A DNA stretch of 64,000 nucleotides from Diabrotica undecimpunctata (lineage: Eukaryota; Arthropoda; Insecta; Coleoptera; Chrysomelidae). The position numbers and the translations under genes were made by a program. The DNA lies in contig NC_092808.1 in assembly GCF_040954645.1 (NCBI RefSeq), positions 13,073,883-13,137,882 on the forward strand. The letters run 5' to 3'. A model generated the notes under the pieces. The model ran no database searches. It saw only the letters and a program-made list of their open reading frames with translations, and was not told the origin of the DNA. Each line of letters starts with the position of its first letter. The first letter of the stretch is position 1. Shown here piece by piece: positions 56,486 through 64,000 of this stretch.

Positions 56486-57665
56486 CTTTGGCAGCAAGGG
56501 CAGAGGGACAAGTCCCTATTATACGCAAAAAAAAACAAAGAAATTACATTAGTAACCTACTAGTAAATTACAAAATGACAAAAAAATTACAAAATTACAA
56601 TTTTTGGTTTAAAAGAAAAACAATATTTAAACTATATTGTAAAACGGTCAAGTCTGTTTTTGAACGCGTTGGTAGAGGACACAGAGACAATGTTATCATT
56701 AAGGTTATTCCAGCACTGAAAAAACTCTATTTGGTACAAAGTTCTGTCTTGATCTTGTAGAAAATTTCTCGTTTTTAAGTTTAAACTGATGACCTCTGAA
56801 GCGTTCATTCTTGATTTATGGTGAACATTTCATCAAGATTTCCAAAATTGATTTTTAATATTTTGTATAAGTTAGCCATAGTAAGTCTTTTTGCATAAGA
56901 AGGTCTTCTCGGTCCCAAAGGAATTCGAGTGGCTTTTCTTTGAACGTTTTTCAACAAAGTTTTGTCTCAAACCAAAACAGGATACCACGTTGGTCCAGCA
57001 TATTCAAGAATGGGTGTTGTTACGTAAAGAGTCTTACAGAATGACTGCATTGAAACTCTCGAGAAACACCTCCGAATAAGATATGGTCTGGAGTTCGCAC
57101 GTTTACAAATAGAAGTAATATCGTCGGACCAAATTAGGCTGCTGTTTACGATAACACCAAGATCTTTATACGAAAACACAGAATCTAATGGCTGCCCGTT
57201 AACAAAGTACTGCACAAGTGGGTTATTTTTACCAATTCGAAGCACTACACATTTTTCCGCATTTAAGGGTAGTAGCCACTGGGAACACCAAGTTAAATTA
57301 GAATCCAAGTCCATTTGGAGGGTTAGCTGGTTTGTGATTGGATTGACATATATTTTTGTGTCATCAGCATAGAACGATATTTTACATGAAACATAATAAG
57401 AAACATCGCTGGTATAAACCGTAAAAAGCAGAGGTCCAAGGACAGAACCCTGAGACGCTCCACTTTTTACTAACCTGTCTCGTGAGAAAGATTCGCCAAC
57501 TCTAACTTTGTAATGTCGATCTGTCAGGATATCATCTATTCAACGAAGTAAAGTACCGCGAACGCCGAAATGTTGTAGCTTATGTAGAAGTCTGCGATTA
57601 GGTACACGGTCAAAGACAAAAATCTAGATAAACAACGTCAACCGGCTGCGAACTGTTAAGGGATG
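56486..57665 (-). pseudogene. CR1/Jockey-like non-LTR RT, motif A to 3' end
   Basis: Minus strand from 57660: SQPVDVVYLD (motif A), VRGTLLR then a stop in place of Trp, IDDILTDRHYKVRVGES, SGASQGSVLGPLLFTVYTSD (motif B), ISFYADDTKIYVNP (motif C), then an open frame 57314-56967 with NAEKCVVLRIGKN, YKDLGVIVNSSLIWSDDI and TPILEYAGPTWYP. Further down come YRVFFQCWNNLND-like text and SSTNAFKNRLDRF. The G-x-x-Q-G-S-V-L-G-P-L-L-F box and Y-x-D-L-G-V thumb place it in the CR1/L2/Jockey-like assemblage. The 3' end, near the phrase GCCAAAGATTGTAAT at about 56483-56497, touches the preceding element directly. Confidence 0.85.
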
Positions 57666-58230
57666 ACGTCCAGATGTTGTGCAAAATGAGGAATTACACT
57701 TAATTCTGCTAAAACAGGCCATATTATTCACAGGGCATTTCCACAGGTCCTTGTACAATTTGCGACTGACTATGGAGACAGACAGTGACTTACTTAAAGT
57801 CTAATCAGCAAGGACTCTCAACTAGGTTACTAAGACTATTCCTTATCAGTCCGTTATCCTACAAAAGGATACATTGACGTCATGATGTGTGATTGACTGT
57901 GATTGAATGTTCAACTCTACTTTGAGCTTTGTGAGATGATCTCGAAAGGAAGAATCCTATGATTTTTTAAATTTGATCAGACCATCGTGAAGTAGATTTG
58001 CCGCTTAATCTTCTGCCTTGGACGATCAGTCTTTCCATGACCTCTTTCCTTCTAGTGATAGATAGTTCGATGGAGCTAGTAGAAAAACAGATCAGATCTT
58101 CAGCCTCGGTTGTAGGTAAGCAGACTTGGAATGAGACTGAGATTATAAACATCCTATAATTGAATAGGGTACTCCTCGGTACTTCCTGCTTAAACAAACA
58201 CAGAGGAACACTCTGCAGACAAATGGACTA
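57666..58230. other. Spacer with RT-tail scrap (minus strand)
   Basis: At 57967-58060 the minus strand reads RRKEVMERLIVQGRRLSGKS then TSRWSDQI, resembling the L-I-x-Q-G-R-x-x-G-K-R-x-x-G-R-S-P-x-R-W-x-D-Q basic tail of non-LTR ORFs. Everything else here is unassigned. Confidence 0.4.
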
Positions 58231-59215
58231 CAGTGGAACTTGGATATTACAGCATCGGTAGTTACGTCATCTCGGTTGTAACGTCAATTTATAATAGATC
58301 TGGCCAAAAACTATTCGATAATATTATTAAAAACCCGGTTTTATTGGCTAAAAATAAATTAATCCTCGCTACAGCGTCATAAAATTTTACAATAGGTTGT
58401 CGTTTTTTTATTTTATGAAGAATAAAGTGTAATGCGTTTCCGGATTTGCCATTGTTCCTTCCAAGAATCTGAGAAAGTTTTAGGATTTCTCATTTATCAG
58501 TGCCATCCTAACAGTCAATTTTTCTGTTTCAGAACAGTCAGTTTCAAGAAATTTTCGCTACCGTGAAATTGTGTTCGGCTCGTTTTGTTTTTAGATTTTA
58601 ATTAAGTAATTAACTTTTTATTTTTTAATATGGCAAGTTGTAGTACTAAAAGGAAGGCTTTGTCTATTAAAGATAAAGTGCGTGTTATAAGAGCATTTAA
58701 GTGGTCGAAAAATTGCTGATGTATGTCGGCAATTTGGACTTGTCAATTCGACTGTCGGTTTAATCCTAAAAAACAAGGAAAAAATTTTAAAACCTTTAAT
58801 GAGGAAGGAGGAAATGTTAAAAAGATTAGGAAATGCATTCGTGGTGATGTAGATTCAACTTTACTCAAATGGTTCAAGCAGTGTCGCAGTTCTGATATTC
58901 CTGTGCCCGGGCCACTTTTAAAGGAGAAAGCTACAGAGTTCCAAAAACTGTTTGGTGAAGATTTCACATGCTCTAACGCCTGGCTAGATCGGTTTAGAGC
59001 TCGGCACTCAATTTCCTTCGCGAAAATTGTTGGAGAGGCAAAATGTGTGGACAAGAACGTGACAGGTGATTGGTTAGAAAACACATGGCCACAACTAAGG
59101 CAACAATACAAGGATGAAGATATCTTCAATGGCGATGAAACTGGTATCTTTGGTGGATAAATTAACGCCAGACAAAACTTTAAATTTAAAAAAAAAATAG
59201 ATTTTTTATCTCTTT
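58231..59215 (+). mobile_element. pogo/Tigger-like element, 5' end and N-terminal gene half
   Basis: After TA (58229-58230) the sequence CAGTGGAACTTGGATATTAC starts an end typical of pogo/Tigger elements (CAGTGGAAC...). The transposase gene begins 400 bases inside. The 3' half, including the other TIR, is missing. Confidence 0.72.
58630..59208 (+). pseudogene. pogo/Tigger (CENP-B-like) transposase, N-terminal half
   Basis: Starts MASCSTKRKALSIKDKVRVI; a one-base loss shifts to a frame reading GRKIADVCRQFGLVNSTVGL and ILKNKEKILK (CENP-B-type HTH), then returns to the first frame: LLKWFKQCRSSDIPVPGPLL, KEKATEFQKLFGEDF, CSNAWLDRFRARHSISFAKI (second, CENPB-type HTH) and DIFNGDETGIF with the first catalytic aspartate. 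Another shift at about 59155 leads to KLTPDKTLNL. These are the first ~190 codons of a Tigger-like transposase; the remaining DDE motifs are gone. Confidence 0.85.
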
Positions 59216-59595
59216 ATGTCTGCAATAGATTTTTTATAAATGTAGTTTAGATTGAAAACTGTACTTCATATATCCGTACAATAATGTCTCTAATAAAGAA
59301 CAATGTCTATAAAACAGTATAAAACCAAATATGGTAAACACCATTACCTTTTAGAAGCGGAAAAGCAGGAAATTTGTTCCAATGCCGATGAATTCATAAT
59401 TAATTTTCATGTAAACCTTTCATTTTGAGATGATTTTATTGAATTACGTTTCCTCTCATTCGGCGAGTTTTATTAAAAGCATTTTATTAAATTTCTATGA
59501 ATTTAAAAGCTTTTTTGCGGTAACTGAAACTCACTTAAAGAGTTCTTAATGACAAGTTGAAAAAACGCTATATTTATACAAAACACTACCATGTA
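59216..59595. other. Spacer, nothing recognised
   Basis: AT-rich; no supported feature in about 380 bases. Confidence 0.4.
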
Positions 59596-60230
59596 CAGTG
59601 TGTCTCAGAAGTAACACATAAAATTCATAATTTTGTTCTTGATACGAGTTTGAAAAAAATACAAAAATAGGTCGATTTTTATTTTCATTTTAGCGCAACT
59701 AATTTGTTTCTGATATATTTGTCGAATTTATGACATCATCAACCTTTTAAATAGAAATTGGTTTCAAAAAGGTCATACACAAGTGTCATATAAAGTTAAT
59801 GATGGAAATCGGATAGTAGGTCCATTTTGTTTCGATCGCAATTTGAATGCAGATGTTTACTTAGACTTTTTTACGTTTTGATCTTATACCAGCTTTAGCA
59901 GTCATGTTTCCTAGTGCAGACGAGTTGGGTGTACTGTCTAATAACATCTAGTTTCAACAAGACGGTACCCCGCTTTATCTTAGGAATGATATGTAGAATT
60001 ATCTTCAAGAAATATTTCCAAATCGATAAACAGCTAGAATGTTTATTGAATATCCACCTCGTTCTCCGGATTTAACCCCTTTGGACTTTTGTTTGTATTA
60101 TTTGATTTGTATATGATTTATTTAAAAAGTAAAGAGCATCTTAAGCGTGTCACTGATTAATTCGAACATCGAATTGGCCATCGTCAGATAGTTAATGCTA
60201 ATCATTTTAAACATTTGATTTGATAAAATG
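59596..60230 (+). pseudogene. mariner-like transposase remnant with one TIR end
   Basis: TA then CAGTGTGTCTCAGAAGTAAC at 59596 is a mariner-type end similar to that at 46116. Inside, decayed frames read DGNRIVGPFCFDRNLNADVY, FQQDGTPLYLRNDM (second catalytic aspartate) and EYPPRSPDLTPLDFCLYYL (third aspartate). These are the characteristic Q-Q-D-G-A-P-x-H and W-P-P-R-S-P-D-L-T-P-L-D-F boxes. The DNA-binding region and the right TIR are missing; stops are frequent. Confidence 0.75.
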
Positions 60231-60810
60231 TGTTTGGGAAAGTATGCAGTATTTATTTTCATATTTTACATTTTTTTTTTTAATTTCTTTCACTGTACTA
60301 CAATATGATCTAATTTAATGGTATATTCTAACTTATTTACTTTAAAATATATTGTTTCTTGTTATTCAGTAAAATCGCATTGTTTATATATGTTTTTAAG
60401 TTCAGAGAATTTGACTTTCTCGTTTGTTATTTTTGTGTCGCCAATACACACAAAACGTGTAAAGTATCATATTACTGTGACCATTGAGTTGGATTGTCGC
60501 TATTCAGAAGCGCTATTCAGGGATGCACTTGTCCCATGAACCACCTAACGGTCAGAAGGTTCTTTCTGATTGGGTCAACACTACAAATCTACTCCACTGG
60601 CTACAATTATTATACCAATATTACAAAAGGTAAGTTTGTTCTTTGTACAAATAACAGTAATGAGTAAAGCTAGTTAATTATCGTTATTTATTCACGATAA
60701 TATTTGCTATTTTCGTTACTTTTATTTACAGTCAAAATATTGCATTTTTTCTCCATTATTATTTCTAAATTCATTTAACATGCGACCTCTAAGTTTTACA
60801 CAAAACAAAA
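60231..60810. other. Spacer, nothing recognised
   Basis: AT-rich; the short frame at 60318-60539 carries no known motif. Confidence 0.4.
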
Positions 60811-61418
60811 TCTTATATACTAAAACGCTAAGCCCTTTCCTTGTCCACCACTTTACTCAAAAACCATATTAGATAATTAAAATATTTTTTCGGAATATTA
60901 TTAGTATTACGTATGAGATTGTCAAGATATACTTTTGGTACAAAAATTCACTTCCGGTTTTGAGATGACCGGAAGTTAAAATTTACTTTAAGTTTTAGAC
61001 CCCACAATGTATATATGGATCGAAAGGTCTCGTCGAGACGAATCTAAATATGTACTTCCGGTTGAGATCTGACACCGGAAGTGACCCGAAACGTGCATAA
61101 AACGTCAAGATATAGCAAATCTGACACCGGATTCGTGATCAGCATGCAAAATTAACTGCTAAATGATATCCATGTCGACATTTGATAAACTAAAAATTGC
61201 ATTCCGGTTTTGAGGTCGACTTCCGGTTTCGTTTTTATTAGTCAAATCAATAGAGAATTCAACGTAGAGTTCAAAAATGTAAGTTCACGAAATTATCATT
61301 TATAGTTTTTAAGTTATTGATAAAAATATTTTTACCTCCGGTCATTGTATATATTGTATATTTTTCTCGCAAAATAAAAATTTCATTTAAAAAACTCGAT
61401 GTCGAGTTGGTCCGCTAG
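60811..61418 (+). mobile_element. Helitron-like non-autonomous element, 608 bp
   Basis: Starts TCTTATATACTAAAACGC after an A (60810) and ends with the hairpin AACTCGA-TG-TCGAGTT (61393-61408), six bases, then CTAG at 61415-61418 followed by T. Helitrons begin with TC, end with a short hairpin and CTRR and insert between A and T. Internally it holds clustered CTTCCGG/CCGGAAG motifs (60955-61215). It encodes no Rep/helicase, so it would be mobilised in trans. Confidence 0.65.
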
Positions 61419-62984
61419 TGTCTTTCCTATATTATTTGTCTTTTATTTTTTCGTCGAATATTAAATAAAGTAATTAGAGAGGGGTAGCTAAACCCTATAC
61501 CGTTGAATTTGTCTCTAAAAGGACTTTTAATTTCTTCAATTAAATATAAGGTGGTAAGTATAGGAAATAAAAATTAAAAAAACTTACAATTTGAAAATAA
61601 AAATTAACTATATAAGGAATAAAATTATCAATTTTATGAGTTTTTACGTTTGGGACAAACTGTATAATTAAACTCAACTTGTAAATGTCGGCTTGCATCT
61701 CCCTATAAAATCTAAGATCTGACGAAGGTGTGCTAATTGTAGTACAGCAAAAAACAAAACATTTTATGCAAACAATGCCAGTCTTTGTTTTTAATGCTTT
61801 GAGGACTTTTTTATTGCAAGTAGTAGATAAAAATTTGTTTGTTAATTTAATTATTTTTCTTATAGAAAAGGCTAGAAGAAGGCGAAAAGCTTGGTTTTGT
61901 TAGAAAAAATCTTCCTATGGGATTTTTTCATGAGATACCCCTTAATAAGGTCGCCCAGGCGAAAAGCTTGATAAATTTTTTTAAACAAATTGTAAAAATC
62001 ATTTTTTTTGAATTTTTTGGACCATTGTGAACAAAATAGGTATATTGTGGTTTTTCTATTAACTTGATCATTTTCGAGTTATAAATAATTTAAAATTGAG
62101 AAAAACGCAAAATTAAGATTTTCAAGGCTCAAAAACACAAAAAACTTATTTTTGAATTCACCAAGAACCTAAATTCAAGTTCAAACCTTGCTCTATCATT
62201 TCCTGGTAGGTATTTTGGGTTTATTTAATTTTAAAACAATATTTTTTAATCGATAATAAAGCGCTTATGATAGGACGGGCGCTCGGGCTGCGGCGTGTAT
62301 TAGAGAGAGAGAAACAAAATCTAGAGCACACATTTTTGGTGGTTCATTATCAATTAAAAAACAATGGTTTAATAGCTATATATGCACCAAGTGTGTTATT
62401 AAGATAATTACGACCGGAGAGCTACATAATCCAGCCAGAGGGTCTCTGGTCCCTGAGGGATGAATGTTAGAGGAGGAATGACAAATATAAAGGCATTGGC
62501 ATAAAAACATACAATGGTATGTATATGTACCACAGACATACTAAGCATTCCATATTATATAACTGATAAATCATACAGCTAAGTAACAGCCAGCATATCT
62601 AAAGCTAAACCTATTACTGAGTAAACGATGGAGTTGAATTTTGATGTACTTAAAAAATTGAATATATTGCTCCAATATCAATAGCTCCAAGCAGTCCTTG
62701 ACAAACAAATTATAAGTGTAGGACTTATTGATTTACAATTTCAAAATATACCACTGGTTTTCATTCCGATAATGCTGCCAAAAGGTGAAGCGTTATAATT
62801 ATTAGAAAAATGTAGTGAATTAAGAGGGTGTATAGCAAAAGCTACATTGTAGGTGTAAAATTAAAATATTACTGTAACACGTTCAGTATTCTGTCCCTAA
62901 AAAAAACAATGTATTAAAAAGACTATAATGATTAGAATGTTAGTTAGAAACACACTGTAGGGTTCATAATTAGCCATGACAAAT
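61419..62984. other. Spacer with a duplicated 13-mer
   Basis: GGCGAAAAGCTTG occurs at 61881-61893 and 61958-61970 inside an AT-rich stretch that ends near 62260; it may be part of an unclassified repeat. No gene recognised. Confidence 0.35.
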
Positions 62985-63215
62985 GAAAAGTAACTGCTGG
63001 CAGCAATTGAACAAAACAGATGTGAGGCATTATCCACAGGAAAACCTAGTACTTACTGGCCAACAGATCCAAATAAGATTCCAGATCTCATGGATATTTA
63101 TATCTGTAAGAACATACTGACAAATTTTCTAAAATATCTGAAGGGTGGAAATAGAATTCAGATCACTTACTCATTGTATTAATATCAAGTAAAATCAAAA
63201 AAGGTAGTAAATGAA
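62985..63215 (+). pseudogene. Jockey-like endonuclease remnant
   Basis: The plus strand reads AAIEQNRCEALSTGKPSTYW followed by PTDPNKIPDLMDIYICKN, then after a shift NSDHLLIVLISSKIKK. The S-T-G-K-P-(S)-T-Y-W-P-T-D-x-N-K-I-P-D-L box and the S-D-H box are Jockey endonuclease signatures, as at 42705-42764. About 70 codons survive. A K-A-D-R-F-A-like word at 63570 may be a further trace of the linker. Confidence 0.72.
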
Positions 63216-63740
63216 CAGTATCAAACTAATTTAATGACCGAAATAGCTTTAAACTAAACCTAGAAGGAAAAATCAAGAGTGTTATGAGAACGTACATCAA
63301 TGATAAAACAGGAAAAAAACGGATATACATAATTAGGAAGATTAGTGAGGGAGATTAGAGACAATTATTACAGAAAAAAAGAAAGTTAGGAAAGCGATGG
63401 GAACAAACTATATTATGTTTCTGGATATATCTAGATTGAGACTACCAGTCAAAGTCTAAGAAAAAGAATTAAAAGAATAAAGAAAAAATTTTTAGTACCT
63501 TAGAGGGTTGAATGACGACAATAGAAATGACTATTAATTATGGAAATTTACTAAAAAGCTAAAGATAAAGCAGATAGGTTTGCTACGATTTAGAAAACAT
63601 CTTCAACATGTATGAAAACCTACGAGATGACATGGCATGAGACATACCGGAGCAGAAATTACATATTAACAACCAGCTAAGAAGGCAAGAGGTCTTAGGA
63701 GATCCAAAAACGACAAATCTCTTATAAAAACTGTGAAAGG
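63216..63740. other. Degraded region between two retroelement fragments
   Basis: Only faint coding-like traces; nothing assigned with confidence. Confidence 0.35.
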
Positions 63741-63744
63741 GATT

Positions 63745-64000
63745 AGAGCAGCGTACATATTTGTCTGTTCAATACCTTAGGCAAGGTCTTTGAAATTATT
63801 GTGAAAACAAGGTTGTAGAGGGAAATAATGAAGAAAGGTGACATTTCCGACCGCCAGTATGAGTCCAGGAAAGGAAAATATGTTGTAGACATCATAAGTA
63901 GGATCAAGAGGGCGATAACCATATGCAGGAGCAGATGGATGGTGCCTTTCTTCCTCGATATAAGAAATGCTTTTAATATTGTTAGATGTAAAGTTCCATA
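63745..64000 (+). pseudogene. R1-like RT fragment running off the right edge
   Basis: The plus strand reads HICLFNTLGKVFEIIVKTRL, a stop at 63817, REIMKKGDISDRQYESRKGK, VVDIISRIKRAITICRSRW and VPFFLDIRNAFNIVRCKVP to the window end. I-C-L-L-N-T-L-G-K ... D-x-Q-(Y/F)-G-F-R-x-G-x-S ... F-x-L-D-I-x-N-A-F-N (motif A) is the order of R1-clade RTs. It differs from the Jockey fragment upstream, so the two are probably separate insertions. The element continues beyond the window. Confidence 0.78.

Noticed and set aside
1..64000. CRISPR arrays, tRNA or rRNA genes, bacterial operons
   Set aside because: No spaced direct-repeat arrays, no cloverleaf-like sequences noticed, and gene content is wholly eukaryotic mobile DNA.

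Overview
This window is eukaryotic, AT-rich and full of transposable-element wreckage. The reverse transcriptases (RTE-like, Jockey-, CR1- and R1-like), Tc1/mariner, pogo, hAT, piggyBac, Helitron-like and MITE families, and the lack of operons or ribosome-binding sites, point to an insect genome, most plausibly a large repeat-rich one such as a beetle. Species cannot be told from sequence alone. I found no convincing host gene, tRNA, rRNA, CRISPR array or bacterial feature. Almost every long reading frame is a piece of a mobile element, usually broken by stops or frameshifts.

Layout. 0-4 kb: three non-LTR reverse-transcriptase (RT) pieces on both strands and a gag-like scrap. 5.6-7.5 kb: a decayed DNA element with ~110-bp inverted repeats around a DUF7869-like coding remnant. 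12.4-15.9 kb: RT pieces followed by a 580-bp MITE. 17.7-18.8 kb: minus-strand RT remnant. 19.9-21.2 kb: a 1.3-kb mariner-like element (DD37E type) with intact TIRs and TA duplication; a deleted sister copy lies at 31.0-32.0 kb in opposite orientation. 22-25 kb: RT pieces, one fused in frame to a Crypton-like recombinase fragment. 26.4-27.3 kb: a long foldback element. 28.0-29.2 kb: three tandem 395-bp units with type I hammerhead ribozyme motifs on the minus strand, flanked by a 10-bp target-site duplication (TSD). 32-38 kb: nested RT copies, a Tc1 remnant, a hAT remnant and the best preserved RT frame (36.2-38.0 kb, 14-bp TSD). 39.3-41.2 kb: a CR1-like element hosting an RNase H-bearing insertion (13-bp TSD) and abutting a TTAA MITE. 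42.6-45.2 kb: a Jockey relic interrupted by an RTE-like copy (13-bp TSD). 45.5-48.3 kb: a long inverted-repeat element with a mariner in its loop and a non-LTR copy in one arm. 50-53.5 kb: Tc1 end, piggyBac C-terminus, RTE-like piece. 54.3-57.7 kb: a long RTE-like copy next to a CR1-like copy. 58.2-60.2 kb: pogo/Tigger and mariner remnants. 60.8-61.4 kb: a short Helitron-like element. 63-64 kb: Jockey endonuclease and R1-like RT fragments running off the end.

The elements interact as parasites. Autonomous RT families (now dead here) supplied the machinery; the hammerhead array, MITEs, foldbacks and Helitron-like unit are non-autonomous passengers; several exact TSDs let the order of nesting be read. 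The most notable system is the hammerhead array, which matches what is known of animal retrozymes. In it, only the first of three units keeps an intact catalytic core.
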